This document shows positions 17,640 through 28,153 of a DNA stretch of 64,000 bases, piece by piece; the first letter of the stretch is position 1, and every line of letters starts with the position of its first letter. Origin of the DNA: Cohaesibacter sp. ES.047 (lineage in GTDB: Bacteria > Pseudomonadota > Alphaproteobacteria > Rhizobiales > Cohaesibacteraceae); contig NZ_LT907844.1 in NCBI RefSeq assembly GCF_900215505.1, forward strand, positions 2,018,501 through 2,082,500, written 5' to 3'. The notes under the pieces are model-generated. The model was not told the DNA's origin and did not search any database. It was given only the letters and a program-made list of their open reading frames with translations. The position numbers were made by a program, and so were the translations under genes.

Positions 17640-19136
17640 ACTGTTCGTATTTTCCTCAAGGTGTGCGCGACGCCGTGCGATAATCGGTCGAATGATGGAA
17701 AACGCCACAAGTCCGACCGCGATGACAAGCAAAGTCGCGCTGATCGGTCGTTCGATGAAAATGCTCGGATCGCCATGGGACATACCAAGGGACCGGCGCA
17801 GTTCACTCTCTGCGATAGGGCCAAGGACGACCCCGAGAATGACCGAGACCAATGGAAAATTGATCTTTTCGAGCAGGAAACCGACAACCCCGAAGCCAAG
17901 CATCAACCAAACATCGGTAATCGCGTTCTGGACGGAGTAGGTGCCAACGATACAGCAAATGACGATGATCGGCCCAAGGGCAGAATAGGGAATGTCCAAA
18001 AGTTTCGAGAGAATGGCGATAAAGGGCTTGGAGATGACCAGGATCATCAGGTTGACGATGAGCAGACCGACAAAGACTGCATAGATCAGATCCGTGTTGC
18101 CGCTCATGAACAAGGGGCCGGGCTGGAGCCCGTGAATGATGAATGCCCCCAGAATAATCGCGGTTACCCCACTGCCGGGGATACCAAGCGCGAACAGCGG
18201 AACCAAAGCCCCCATGGCGGCGGCGTTGTTGGCTGCTTCCGGGGCGGCAACCCCTTCTGCAGCGCCTTTTCCGAACCGGCTGGGATCCTTGGACCAACGC
18301 ACGGCTTCACCGTAGCTGACCATTGCAGCGGTGCTTGCGCCAATCCCGGGAAGAATGCCGATCAAGACACCAAGAATAGACGAACGGGCCAATGTGCTTC
18401 GAATTTCACGCATCACGCCACGGTCAAAAATGGTGATGGAGATTTTCTTTGCAGGCAAATGAACCTGTCGCTCCTGACACCGTTTCAGAACTTCCGAGAT
18501 CGCGAACAAGCCGATGATGACCGGAATGAGGTTGATCCCGCCCATCAAATGAAGATTGCCGAAGGTATAGCGTATGGTTCCGGTCAGAGGGTCGATGCCA
18601 ATGGTGGACACGAACAGCCCCAGCAGTACGCCCATAATACCGAGCAGCAGATTGCCTCCAAGTGAGGCAACAACCGACAATCCAAGAACCGCGAGCGCAA
18701 AGAATTCGGGTGAAGAAAACTGAAGGGCAACTCCGGCAAGGATCGGCGTTGCAAAAATCAGAACAATCGTTCCGACAACCCCGCCGAATGCGGAGCTGAG
18801 AATGCCAATCCCAAGCGCCTTGCCAGCCTCGCCCTTTTGGGTCATGGGATAGCCGTCAATGGCTGTCATAACAGCTTCCGGCGTGCCCGGTGCCCGGTAG
18901 AGAATGGACGTTATCAGGCCAGAAAAGACACTGGACGCATAGATCGCTGTTAACAGCATGAAAGCGCCAGTGGAATCCATGCCGTAGGTCACAGGCAAGA
19001 GGATGACAACCAGAATGACACCGCTGATGCCAGGAAGTGCACCACCAATGAAGCCGATGAAAACGGCTGTCATTAGAATGAGCAAGTTGACTGGCTGAAT
19101 AACGACGAGGAACCCCCCGACAAGATCCTGTAACAT
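17628..19136 (-). CDS. tctA: Tripartite tricarboxylate transporter, large membrane subunit
   Basis: About 502 residues with ten or more membrane helices. TctA hallmarks are [17 protein letters not shown] near residue 32, [27 protein letters not shown] around 260 and [14 protein letters not shown] near 320. It is the last gene of a tctC-tctB-tctA operon, following tctB by about 56 bases. The system imports carboxylates using an ion gradient. Its position between the L-threonate/D-erythronate genes and an oxidoreductase suggests an acid-sugar or hydroxy-acid substrate, which the sequence cannot prove. Confidence 0.95.
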   Translation of the reverse strand: MLQDLVGGFLVVIQPVNLLILMTAVFIGFIGGALPGISGVILVVILLPVTYGMDSTGAFMLLTAIYASSVFSGLITSILYRAPGTPEAVMTAIDGYPMTQKGEAGKALGIGILSSAFGGVVGTIVLIFATPILAGVALQFSSPEFFALAVLGLSVVASLGGNLLLGIMGVLLGLFVSTIGIDPLTGTIRYTFGNLHLMGGINLIPVIIGLFAISEVLKRCQERQVHLPAKKISITIFDRGVMREIRSTLARSSILGVLIGILPGIGASTAAMVSYGEAVRWSKDPSRFGKGAAEGVAAPEAANNAAAMGALVPLFALGIPGSGVTAIILGAFIIHGLQPGPLFMSGNTDLIYAVFVGLLIVNLMILVISKPFIAILSKLLDIPYSALGPIIVICCIVGTYSVQNAITDVWLMLGFGVVGFLLEKINFPLVSVILGVVLGPIAESELRRSLGMSHGDPSIFIERPISATLLVIAVGLVAFSIIRPIIARRRAHLEENTNSGAA

Positions 19137-19192
19137 CAGATACTACCTTTCCCAAAGGCGCTCAAAAGGACGCCTTTAGCGGGTCGCTTCAA

Positions 19193-19672
19193 TCAAGGAA
19201 GCGGAATTTCAAGAAGAAAGTCGAATACAACCGCAACAATAAGCGCCGCGACCAACGTCGTCAGGGCCAATCGTTTTATGTTGCGCTCGCCGAGCGCAAA
19301 ACTCACAACACATGCGAAAATCGGTGTGGTTATCAGGTAACCAAAATGCGTCATCGCATAGAGGTAGATCATGGTTGCCACAAAGACGACGATATGAGTA
19401 TTGGCCTGCAACCAGGTCAGCTTGTCGCTCGACGTTTGCTCTTTTTTGCTCGGCCGCTCTTCATAAGCATTGCTGAAGAGTGACAGAACAAGCTGAACCG
19501 CAGCACCTGCTGCTAGAAGCGCGAGAATCCAGAAGGGCCAGAAGCGCGGGCCGATGCGTGTTGTGACTTCGTTGCCGCTGGGTAATTGCATTGTTGGCAC
19601 AAGCAGCATGAGGCTTGTCACCAGAACGATCAAACAAAACAAAACCATGCGCGCTTTAAGCGTTCTCATCAT
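19193..19672 (-). CDS. tctB: Tripartite tricarboxylate transporter, small membrane subunit
   Basis: About 159 residues with four predicted membrane helices (RMVLFCLIVLVTSLMLLVP, FWPFWILALLAAGAAVQLVL, IVVFVATMIYLYAM and LALTTLVAALIVAVVFDFLL). The GPRFWP motif after the first helix is typical of TctB. GGAGGAGCTTGGC lies before a double ATG. It sits between tctC and tctA and completes the permease. Confidence 0.9.
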   Translation of the reverse strand: MMRTLKARMVLFCLIVLVTSLMLLVPTMQLPSGNEVTTRIGPRFWPFWILALLAAGAAVQLVLSLFSNAYEERPSKKEQTSSDKLTWLQANTHIVVFVATMIYLYAMTHFGYLITTPIFACVVSFALGERNIKRLALTTLVAALIVAVVFDFLLEIPLP

Positions 19673-19804
19673 GCCAAGCTCCTCCGTCGTTTAGTACCCC
19701 CGGACCGACTGTGGCCCTGCACATGTCGGCCCGGGAGAATTGAGGCTCGACCGCAGGGCGATGGAGGCGCATTCGATTGCCTCCACCGCCTTGTTGACGG
19801 GCTG

Positions 19805-20776
19805 TTATTGTTTGCTTTCAGCAAGCAAACGCGTGAATTGCTCAAGATTTTTTTCCAGAGCGGCGCGATAGTCCTTGCTGCCTAGCCATCCTTCACGATA
19901 GTGCAACTGCACTTTTTCCTCATAGGTCTGATAGGCCTCGGAATCGTAGATTTCCCGCAGTGCATTTTCATAAGCTTTGATGATTGCGGGGTCAGTTTTG
20001 GCGTTGATAAACACACCGCGCTCATTGCCGAAGGTAATGTCCCAGCCGTTTTCAACTGTCGTTGGAACATCGGGGAAGTCAGCCAGTCGTTCGTCTGCCA
20101 GAACCATGACGGGTTTCATGTGGCCGCTTTCGATGTAGCCGAGCGAAGCACTGATCTCATTAAACAGGCCATCAATATTGCCGCTCATCACGTTGGCTGC
20201 GACGCTGCCTTCCTCATCGTAAGGAATGAACTGCATATCAAGACCACTGGCGTCTTTGAAGGCGAGGAACGCCATACCATCCGGGCTTGCCGCATGCGTT
20301 CCACCAATGATGACTTCGCCGGGGTTTTCCTTGGCATATGTCATAAAGGCTTCGAGCGAGTCATATTTTTTGGGGTTGACCATGAGGGTCAACACATCCG
20401 ACTGCATCCGGGCGACCGGTGTCAGCATGTCAAGGCCGATCGGATTCTGACCTGCAGCAAGAGAGGTGATGATGGTGGAAGACGCAAAATCAATGGCCTC
20501 ACCATTGGCTTTTCCGGTCGCGGTGCGCTGATGCGCCATGACGCCGGACGCTGCCGGCAGATTGACCACAATGACGTTGGTGTCAAAGATGTCCTTCAAT
20601 TTCGGCTGCACCTGACGGGCAAAGTTGTCAGTGCCGCCACCGGCGCCCGCTGCAACGAAAGCCGTAATCTCTTTTGGCGAAAAGCTCTTTGCCGCATCGC
20701 CGGCCATGGCCGGAGCTGTTGCTGCAAGGCCAATCAAGGCACAGCTGAATGCTGCGCTACGCATAAGGTTTTTCAT
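19805..20776 (-). CDS. tctC: Tripartite tricarboxylate transporter substrate-binding protein
   Basis: Periplasmic receptor of about 323 residues. The signal peptide runs to about TAPAMAGDA. Family features are GGGTDNFARQVQPKL near the N-terminus, IVVNLPAASGVMAHQR and the phosphate-loop-like GGTHAASPDG. Two ATGs (20782 and 20776) follow GGGAGG; the second has the better spacing. It precedes tctB by 132 bases and follows an oxidoreductase gene by about 50 bases, so all four probably form one operon under the nearby GntR regulator. Confidence 0.92.
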   Translation of the reverse strand: MKNLMRSAAFSCALIGLAATAPAMAGDAAKSFSPKEITAFVAAGAGGGTDNFARQVQPKLKDIFDTNVIVVNLPAASGVMAHQRTATGKANGEAIDFASSTIITSLAAGQNPIGLDMLTPVARMQSDVLTLMVNPKKYDSLEAFMTYAKENPGEVIIGGTHAASPDGMAFLAFKDASGLDMQFIPYDEEGSVAANVMSGNIDGLFNEISASLGYIESGHMKPVMVLADERLADFPDVPTTVENGWDITFGNERGVFINAKTDPAIIKAYENALREIYDSEAYQTYEEKVQLHYREGWLGSKDYRAALEKNLEQFTRLLAESKQ

Positions 20777-20829
20777 GATCATGTTCCTCCCTAGAACTTT
20801 GAAGTCATTGAATGCAAGGTTATTTAAGC

Positions 20830-22230
20830 TCAGGACGACCGCCCTTGCGAATGGAAGCGAATGTCCTGATCCTGGCGAATCTCGGTAAGTGGGGTGGGGT
20901 CGAAGGGTTCTAAATCATCCATTACGATGTAGCCTCCTGCTTTTACCGCACGCGCCAATCGTTGATTGGAGGCAAGGTAAAATGGAGCGGGGCTGTTGCC
21001 CGACAAGGCACCTGCGGGAACCAGTCGGGCAGACACGCCGTTGATGGAATGGTGATGACCACCCATTTCAAGGCATGTCCCCTCTGCCAGATCGATATCA
21101 GCAAAGGCAACAAGATCAAAGCAATGCTTGGGCTCCATTGCGCCGCTTGACCGATCAAGCAGGCCCGCTTCCAACAGGGATGTCGCAGCCTCCAATCCGA
21201 GAAGATGGCGCGGCAGGAACAGCATGGCTGTGCGCGCGTTGCGGCTAATGATATGTCCCTTATCTGCCAACATGCTCCACGTATCGGCATGTTCGCAGCG
21301 GACGATCACGAAAACGCCGCCTGCGAAACTGATCTCTCCAGGTTCTCGCAAGCAGTGGAAGACATCCAGAACGCCTGTTTTGCTCAGAATCCCTCCGTCT
21401 TCAACACCGCACAAAATTGAAGGCACTTCGTCGATGCGGGCAATCGGGCAATGGAAATCAGATCGATCAATATCCATTGCACAGGCATTGGCAACGATGC
21501 TCATCTCACACAGATCGGGAACGGCCCTCTGAGGGAGTGCGCTGGCCGCTTTTGCCCGAGACTCCACAAGTGCCGGAATATCTGAATCCCCCATTCGCGC
21601 AACGGGCGCGAATTGCGGCGTTTCATAGGTTGAACCATTGCACGCGATTGTGCCGCTTGCTCGGTCATAAACAAAGTCATACTCGCTCGCCTTGCCGGCA
21701 GCAATGATTTCCAGACCAAGCAGTTGCGCCCAGGTGATAAGCCCGATCAGCAAACTTGGCTGATCGCCATCTACTGGAGTGAACACAAGCCCGGCTTCCT
21801 TGGCGCGCGCAGAAAGTTCTGCTCCGACAACGCTATCCACCTCTTTTGAAACCATTGCCACATGCTTGCCTGCTCTGATGGCCAGATCTGCATGACGGGC
21901 ACCATGAACCGGGTGACCTGTTGCCTCCACTGCAATCGAGAAGGGCAGGTCGACAACATGGGCCAAGTCATCTGTGGCAATAAAGGCGCCTTTTTCAAAG
22001 GCCTCTTTCGCGCTTTGCGCTGTATGGCAAACAGCTATCTGGGCTTCATCCACGCCTGCATCGATCATGGCTTCCACGACATTTTGAGCTGTAACGTCCA
22101 CACCGATGCGAACTTCAAGAAGTGGGACCCGAAGCCCCTGAGCCAACAGGCTTCGACCGAAACCGCCGGTCCCAATGATACAAGCTTCGACTATCTTGCT
22201 GTCGGCTTTGAAATAGGAATGGTAATTCAT
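20830..22230 (-). CDS. Homoserine-dehydrogenase-like NAD(P) oxidoreductase with C-terminal SAF domain
   Basis: About 466 residues. A Rossmann fold opens with ACIIGTGGFGRSLL near residues 16-30, followed by AVEATGHPVHGARHADLAI and HVAMVSKEVDS, as in the homoserine-dehydrogenase-like family. The central catalytic part ends near 350, and the tail (HHHSINGVSARLVPAGAL onward) resembles an SAF domain. No member of this branch comes to mind with a secure reaction that fits here. As the first gene of the tctCBA operon it probably oxidises or reduces the imported acid. Its promoter region holds three GntR-like palindromes shared with the divergent regulator. Confidence 0.78.
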   Translation of the reverse strand: MNYHSYFKADSKIVEACIIGTGGFGRSLLAQGLRVPLLEVRIGVDVTAQNVVEAMIDAGVDEAQIAVCHTAQSAKEAFEKGAFIATDDLAHVVDLPFSIAVEATGHPVHGARHADLAIRAGKHVAMVSKEVDSVVGAELSARAKEAGLVFTPVDGDQPSLLIGLITWAQLLGLEIIAAGKASEYDFVYDRASGTIACNGSTYETPQFAPVARMGDSDIPALVESRAKAASALPQRAVPDLCEMSIVANACAMDIDRSDFHCPIARIDEVPSILCGVEDGGILSKTGVLDVFHCLREPGEISFAGGVFVIVRCEHADTWSMLADKGHIISRNARTAMLFLPRHLLGLEAATSLLEAGLLDRSSGAMEPKHCFDLVAFADIDLAEGTCLEMGGHHHSINGVSARLVPAGALSGNSPAPFYLASNQRLARAVKAGGYIVMDDLEPFDPTPLTEIRQDQDIRFHSQGRSS

Positions 22231-22283
22231 CGGCGTTCCTCAGACTTCACTTTTGGCACACGTATTCCGGTGATAAAGTGCGA

Positions 22284-22419
22284 TTTGCACGCAATGTTGG
22301 AAAAATTTGGAGCTGATCGCTCTAAAACGTGTTCTTTCATAAAAAATTGCATGCAATATAGCGATTGTCAATTGGCTTGCGGAAAAAAGTCGCTTATTTT
22401 AGTGTGACTGCATGCAATT
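22284..22419. promoter_or_regulatory. Three GntR-like operators
   Basis: Three related sites lie in the 200-base divergent gap: TTTGCACGCAAT at 22284-22295, the perfect palindrome ATTGCATGCAAT at 22346-22357 and CTGCATGCAATT at 22408-22419. The spacing of the site centres is about 62 bases, close to six helical turns, which favours looping or cooperative binding. They probably bind the adjacent GntR protein and control the oxidoreductase-tctCBA operon. Confidence 0.72.
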
Positions 22420-22431
22420 CGAGTGGAGCCT

Positions 22432-23148
22432 ATGGATTTAAACGACCTCACCCCAACCCCTGACGTCATCGCAAACTGGCCCCGTGGGCAAAGATCGATC
22501 TTGATGGCCAATCTGCTTCGCGATCTTATTGTGAGCGGCCAGACACCGCCGGGAGAGCGCATAAGTGAAAGAGTTTTGACCGAAAAGTTCGGCATATCCC
22601 GCACGCCCTTGCGGGAAGCGTTCAAAATTCTGGAGAGTGAGGGGCTCGTCTCCATTCGGCCCAATGCGGGCGCCACCGTCATTCAATTGTGCACAGAGGA
22701 TGTCCGTGATGCCCTTGAAATCCTGATCGGTCTTGAAAGTATTGGCGCTGAACAGGCTGCAACGCGTGCCTCGGCCGAAGAGATCGAGGAAATCGCTGAA
22801 TTGAATGCAAAAATGATAGAAGCGTTCGAAAAGCGTGAGCTTATGGAATATTTCCACATCAATCAGGAAATCCACCAGAAGATCATAGACGCAGCAAAAA
22901 ACACGGCTTTGTCGCGGATCTATGCCGCGGAAAGTGCCCGTATCAAGCGCTTCAGGTTCGCAGGCAATCGTGATCTGGTTCGATGGAAAAGAGCCGTGCA
23001 GGAACATGCCCAGATCCTCGACGCGCTAGAGCGTCGGGAAGGGGCCTTGCTGAGAGAAATTCTCAAGGCACACCACATTGCAGGCTGGAAAATTGCCCAA
23101 AAGGCCTTGATCGCAGACGGGCAAATACGCCCTGCCTCATCCCCGTGA
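22432..23148 (+). CDS. GntR-family (FCD) transcriptional regulator
   Basis: About 238 residues: a winged helix near residues 25-75 (RISERVLTEKFGISRTPLREAFKILESEGLV, the classic FadR-subfamily signature) and a helical FCD domain with metal-ligand candidates in FHINQEIHQKIID and the final AHHIAGW. The ATG at 22432 has GTGGAG upstream; a GTG nine bases earlier is the alternative. Divergent from the oxidoreductase and tct genes, with three palindromes between, it is their likely regulator. Confidence 0.88.
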   Translation: MDLNDLTPTPDVIANWPRGQRSILMANLLRDLIVSGQTPPGERISERVLTEKFGISRTPLREAFKILESEGLVSIRPNAGATVIQLCTEDVRDALEILIGLESIGAEQAATRASAEEIEEIAELNAKMIEAFEKRELMEYFHINQEIHQKIIDAAKNTALSRIYAAESARIKRFRFAGNRDLVRWKRAVQEHAQILDALERREGALLREILKAHHIAGWKIAQKALIADGQIRPASSP

Positions 23149-23160
23149 TCTTATCGTTCT

Positions 23161-23481
23161 TCAGTCAGGGCTAGCCAGTTTCATGATGATGATGCCGCTG
23201 ACGATAAGAAGCGCCGCAATAACCCGTGCAGGGGTGACGGTTTCTTCCAGAACGACGATACCGACGACAAACGCGCCGACCGCTCCGATGCCCGTCCAAA
23301 TCATATAGGCTGTGCCGAGGGGGAGGGTTTTCATCGCCACAGACAACAGCCCGAAACTGGCGGTCATTGTTATGAGTGTGATGGCGGTCGGGAGGGTGCG
23401 GGAAAAACCGTCGGACTGCTTCATGTAAAAAGCCCAAACAGTCTCCAAGACGCCGGCAATAAAAAGACAAACCCAAGCCAT
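23161..23481 (-). CDS. gdx: Guanidinium exporter (SMR family, Gdx/SugE)
   Basis: A 106-residue four-helix membrane protein of the small multidrug resistance family. MAWVCLFIAGVLETVWAF places the essential Glu in helix 1, and TAYMIWTGIGAVGAF with VVLEE follows the SugE/Gdx branch rather than EmrE. Gdx proteins export guanidinium in exchange for protons. A guanidine-II riboswitch lies immediately upstream, which independently supports the assignment. GAGGAAACAACC precedes the ATG. Confidence 0.93.
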   Translation of the reverse strand: MAWVCLFIAGVLETVWAFYMKQSDGFSRTLPTAITLITMTASFGLLSVAMKTLPLGTAYMIWTGIGAVGAFVVGIVVLEETVTPARVIAALLIVSGIIIMKLASPD

Positions 23482-23498
23482 GGTTGTTTCCTCTATGC

Positions 23499-23542
23499 CG
23501 GGCCGTCCCGAATGAAAACCAGATCGGTGAGGTCGTCCTCAC
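23499..23542 (-). ncRNA. Guanidine-II (mini-ykkC) riboswitch
   Basis: On the minus strand two hairpins carry the diagnostic ACGR loops: GTGAGG-ACGA-CCTCAC (23542-23527) and CGGG-ACGG-CCCG (23510-23499), joined by a 16-base linker. The second ends 17 bases before the gdx ATG, next to its ribosome site. This is the exact architecture of the guanidine-II class, in which guanidine docks the two loops together and frees the ribosome site. Seen directly; function follows from the known class. Confidence 0.92.
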
Positions 23543-23703
23543 GGGTGGAAATAGGACTTCACATCGGGGGCGTCAACCATACAGGCGAGGTTCATGCTGC
23601 ATTTCAGTTTTTTGGAAACAGTGGCTGATGCAACAGGTAGAGGGTCTGGACCTCTGCCTCTGCTTTTCGCTTTTCCTTGGCAACTGAAAGATGGCTTTAA
23701 GGC

Positions 23704-24762
<1,059 letters not shown>

Positions 24763-24766
24763 GGCT

Positions 24767-25891
24767 CTACTCCGCGCTTTCTCTGCATCCCTTGCGTGTC
24801 AACGCTGAAAGGATTTCGATTTCTCTGGGGTCATAGGGTGTGCCGTCCGTCTGGAGCAGGTCGTGGAACCATTCCGCCGGTGCTTCATGAGCATCCCGAG
24901 CCCCACCGTGATAGGTCTCCAGCATGGCAGGCCATGGCAGATCGGTCTGGGTGCGGCCACGAACAAAGCCCCACTGGTAACATCCCACCTTGTTCGTCTG
25001 ATAAAGCTCAAGCTGGTCTTCAATTTTGCTACCGATCGTGCGCGCCATCCATTCCGTTGACAACATCGGTCGGCCATAGGCGCCAAGCTGTTCTATATAC
25101 CGGCGCGCATGATCGCTGTCGCAATAGGCATGAAAGGTGATGATGTCGGATAATGCGAGTGCCAGACGGTCGATCTCATTGTCATAGGCGATGCTGTTGT
25201 CCCCCACCGGAGGTGTCCGCCATGCTGCGACTGTCAGCGGCTGGGTCACTCCGACAGCGCGGGCGCACTCAAAGCTTTGGATCATCAGATCGCGGCTGTG
25301 CTCCGCCAAGGCCGGGTCATAGTTCGAAAAGCCACCGTCATGGCAGAAAATCATGCCATTGCCCGGCTCGTTATAAAGGTCCCACGCCAAAATGCGCGCG
25401 TCATCGGAAAAGCGGCCCAGAATATCGGTGACATAGGCTCTGAATCCGCTCCACTGAGCCCGATCCATCACAGCAGAGCGGCCCGGACTGGCAACCGCTC
25501 GGCTGTTGTGAATGCCGGGCACAGGGTCTGGCTGCGGGCCATAGACCGGCTCGAACCCACCGAAGCCGCAATCATCAAACAGCACCGGCATGACAGAAAG
25601 CCCAGCCTCCGAGGCACAGCCAAGGAACCAGTCGAGGCGCTCCATGAGCCCGTCGCGATCATGCTGCCAGACCAGATAATGCAGATTGACACGAGCGGAA
25701 TTGAAGCCGATGTCTGCTGCCCAGCGAAGCTCCCGCGCGATGGTCTCGCGATCAAAGCTCTGGGCCATCCACATGTCCAGAAAATTGACCGCAGTAGACG
25801 GCAGATAGTTGAAGCCGCAGATCCAATTCTGCTGCTGCCACCAGTTTTGGGCCTCTGTCTTCGGCCAACGGCCAGTGGTGTTCAATTCCAT
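24767..25891 (-). CDS. Glycoside hydrolase, clan GH-A (GH5-like), cytoplasmic
   Basis: About 374 residues forming a TIM barrel. The clan GH-A signature is clear: acid/base Glu175 in WDLYNEPGN on strand 4 and nucleophile Glu280 in MLSTEWMAR on strand 7, with [10 protein letters not shown] on strand 2. There is no signal peptide, so it acts on an imported short glycan. The start at 25891 has AGGAAAAAGACA upstream; the frame is open for 46 more codons. Its place inside the ABC importer operon implies that the binding protein and the hydrolase share a substrate. The family and the sugar cleaved cannot be read with confidence. Confidence 0.82.
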   Translation of the reverse strand: MELNTTGRWPKTEAQNWWQQQNWICGFNYLPSTAVNFLDMWMAQSFDRETIARELRWAADIGFNSARVNLHYLVWQHDRDGLMERLDWFLGCASEAGLSVMPVLFDDCGFGGFEPVYGPQPDPVPGIHNSRAVASPGRSAVMDRAQWSGFRAYVTDILGRFSDDARILAWDLYNEPGNGMIFCHDGGFSNYDPALAEHSRDLMIQSFECARAVGVTQPLTVAAWRTPPVGDNSIAYDNEIDRLALALSDIITFHAYCDSDHARRYIEQLGAYGRPMLSTEWMARTIGSKIEDQLELYQTNKVGCYQWGFVRGRTQTDLPWPAMLETYHGGARDAHEAPAEWFHDLLQTDGTPYDPREIEILSALTRKGCRESAE

Positions 25892-25991
25892 TGTCTTTTT
25901 CCTGAAATAGGGATCTAGGGACGGCACCCGCCCGGCCCTTGGGCCGGACAGGTCTGACTGTTTGAAGGGCTTTGCCCTTGCGCGAGAAAGA

Positions 25992-27272
25992 TCAGCGATC
26001 CAGTAGATCCTGTACATCAGCCTGAGCATTGGACAAGGCTTCGTCGACGTCCTTGCCGGTCAGCCAGATGGCTTTGTACTCGCGGTTGAGCGCATCCCAG
26101 ATAGCGCCGTAACGCTTGTTGGGAGGCATTGTTCTGGCCATCTCTGCGGTGCCGGCATATTCGGTCCGGTGCGGCAGCTTGGCATAGGCATCGCTCTGCA
26201 GAACTGAATTGCGAACTGCCATATGGCCAGTGCGTGCCCAGTCGCCATTGTGATCATTGATGAAAGCCAGAACCTTCAGTGCGGCCTGATATTTCGCCGG
26301 ATCATTCTTTTTCACAGATGCGGGGATTGCCCACATGTGGCTGTCTGCCCAGGAGGCATCCGTGCCGAACAGGGTCGGGAAACTGGCCGCATAGTAATTT
26401 TTGAGAGCGACATCCGGATCGGCAGCCTGTGCGTCGTTGAAGTCGACCACCCATGTGCCGTTGATGAAGATCGCTCCTTCCCCGTTGAGGAAGGCCTGCT
26501 GGCTATCGGCATAGTTCAGCTTGGGCTTGGCATAGCCATTGTCGAACAGATCGGTCAGGACCTTGAGAGCGGCCTTTGCTTCAGGGGTGTTGACCGTGGC
26601 GGTATCACCCTCATAAAGGTCACCACCTTGCTGCCAGATCAGGGACATGACCACCCGGACGCCCGTATCAAACTGCGAGAAGTCACCGATGAGATAGTCT
26701 TTGCCGGTTTTCTCCTTGACCTGCTTGGCCTGCGCCATCAGCTCGTCAACCGAAGTGGGAAGGACGGGTTTGCCATCTTTAACCAGCCCTGCTTGCTCCA
26801 TGATGTCCATGTTGACGTGCCACAGGTTGGCATGGAAATCGAACGGTACGCCATAGACACGGCCCTTATAGGTCACGCCCTCTTTGGCGGCCGCGGCCCA
26901 GTCTGATACGTCGTTCCCGGCACCGGCCAGATCATCGGTCAAGTCTGCAAGGGCACCAAGGCCAGCGAATTCGGCAACCCGGTGACGGTGCATCACATGG
27001 ACATCCGGCGGGGTGCCGCCGGCATAGGCGGCTTTGATCTGGTCATAATAGTTGCCCCAGTCGGTGGGCAGCGTCTCTATGGTGACGCCATCGATCTCGG
27101 CGCTTGCGGCATTGATGATCGATTGCACGATGCAGGGTTCACCAACCGACGCCTTTGTGTCGGTGCCGGCATCTTCACATGCGCCGAAGAAACGGCCCAG
27201 CGTGACATCCTGAGCGAGGGTCGGGGTGACGACGCCTACGGCCATCGTCGCCGCCAGAATTAATCTTTTCAT
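25992..27272 (-). CDS. ABC sugar-binding protein (family 1)
   Basis: Periplasmic receptor of about 426 residues with a signal peptide cut near TPTLAQDV. Typical features are the GGTPPDVHVMH hinge segment, FDFHANLWHVNMDIM near residue 140 and the EGAIFINGTWVV motif. Unusually, the mature start has two cysteines (FGACEDAG and GEPCIVQ) that could form a disulfide. The ATG at 27272 is preceded by GGGAGGATACACT; the open frame extends far upstream without support. It sits between the permease genes and the glycosidase. Confidence 0.9.
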   Translation of the reverse strand: MKRLILAATMAVGVVTPTLAQDVTLGRFFGACEDAGTDTKASVGEPCIVQSIINAASAEIDGVTIETLPTDWGNYYDQIKAAYAGGTPPDVHVMHRHRVAEFAGLGALADLTDDLAGAGNDVSDWAAAAKEGVTYKGRVYGVPFDFHANLWHVNMDIMEQAGLVKDGKPVLPTSVDELMAQAKQVKEKTGKDYLIGDFSQFDTGVRVVMSLIWQQGGDLYEGDTATVNTPEAKAALKVLTDLFDNGYAKPKLNYADSQQAFLNGEGAIFINGTWVVDFNDAQAADPDVALKNYYAASFPTLFGTDASWADSHMWAIPASVKKNDPAKYQAALKVLAFINDHNGDWARTGHMAVRNSVLQSDAYAKLPHRTEYAGTAEMARTMPPNKRYGAIWDALNREYKAIWLTGKDVDEALSNAQADVQDLLDR

Positions 27273-27316
27273 AGTGTATCCTCCCATTGGTCTTGATTGT
27301 GGGCCGCAAGGCCCGG

Positions 27317-28153
27317 TTATCCTTTGCTTCCGCCTGCGGTCATTGCCTGAACCACGTAACGCTGGAAGATGAGGAAAAGCACAACCACTGGCACGGTCGC
27401 GATGACGCCAGATGCCATGACCCGGCCAAGCCCCTCGGATTGTGCGAAGTTTGATTGAAGGCTGGCGAGGCCGAGCGTGATGGTGAAAATCTCGCGCTTC
27501 TGGGCAGAGACCAGCGGCCAGAGATAATCGTTCCAAGCATAAAGAAAGGTCAGGATCGCCAGCGTGGTGATCGCAGGGCGCGCGAGCGGCAACATGATGT
27601 GCCAGAAAATCTGTAGCCAGCTCACACCATCAAGGCGCGCGGCCTCCTCTATATCGGCAGGAATCGCCTTGAAGAACTGCATCATCAGAAACACACCGAT
27701 CGGCACGGCCACCCGTGGCAGGATCAAGGCCTGATAGCTGTTATGCCAGCCAAGATCGGCAAACATGGTGTAAAGCGGGATGAAGACCGCCTGCTCGGGC
27801 ACCATCAGACCGATGAGACAGAAGACAATCACGACCTTTTTGAAAGGAAAGTCTAGCCGGGCCAACGCATAGCCTGCAGTGGTGGAAACAAACAACACCG
27901 CAAACGTCATGCCGAAGGCAACAATGGCCGAGTTCAGGAACCACAGCGGGGTGTGCCCGAAAGAAAAGAGGGCCGTATAATTGTCCAGCGTGAAGGGGAT
28001 CGGCACCAGACCGAAGAAGGTCGAGGAGGTGGTCCGGGCCAAAACATCGTTGGGCTGCAGCGACAGGGACACCATCCAGAGGATGGGAACCAGCCAGGCA
28101 AAGGCGGGGATGGCAAGCGCTGTCACCAGCCAGTAGTAGCCGCGTCCAAGCAT
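27317..28153 (-). CDS. ABC sugar permease, MalG type
   Basis: About 278 residues with six membrane helices. The coupling-loop EAA motif is EEAARLDGVSWLQIFWHIMLPLARP near residues 190-215. It follows the MalF-type permease with overlapping stop and start (TGATG). A GTG one codon earlier is the alternative start. It contributes half of the transmembrane channel. Confidence 0.92.
   Translation of the reverse strand: MLGRGYYWLVTALAIPAFAWLVPILWMVSLSLQPNDVLARTTSSTFFGLVPIPFTLDNYTALFSFGHTPLWFLNSAIVAFGMTFAVLFVSTTAGYALARLDFPFKKVVIVFCLIGLMVPEQAVFIPLYTMFADLGWHNSYQALILPRVAVPIGVFLMMQFFKAIPADIEEAARLDGVSWLQIFWHIMLPLARPAITTLAILTFLYAWNDYLWPLVSAQKREIFTITLGLASLQSNFAQSEGLGRVMASGVIATVPVVVLFLIFQRYVVQAMTAGGSKG

Noticed and set aside
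17661-18665. 334-codon plus-strand frame opposite tctA
   Set aside because: Rich in charged and Gln/Asn residues as expected from the antisense of a membrane protein; tctA is unmistakable.
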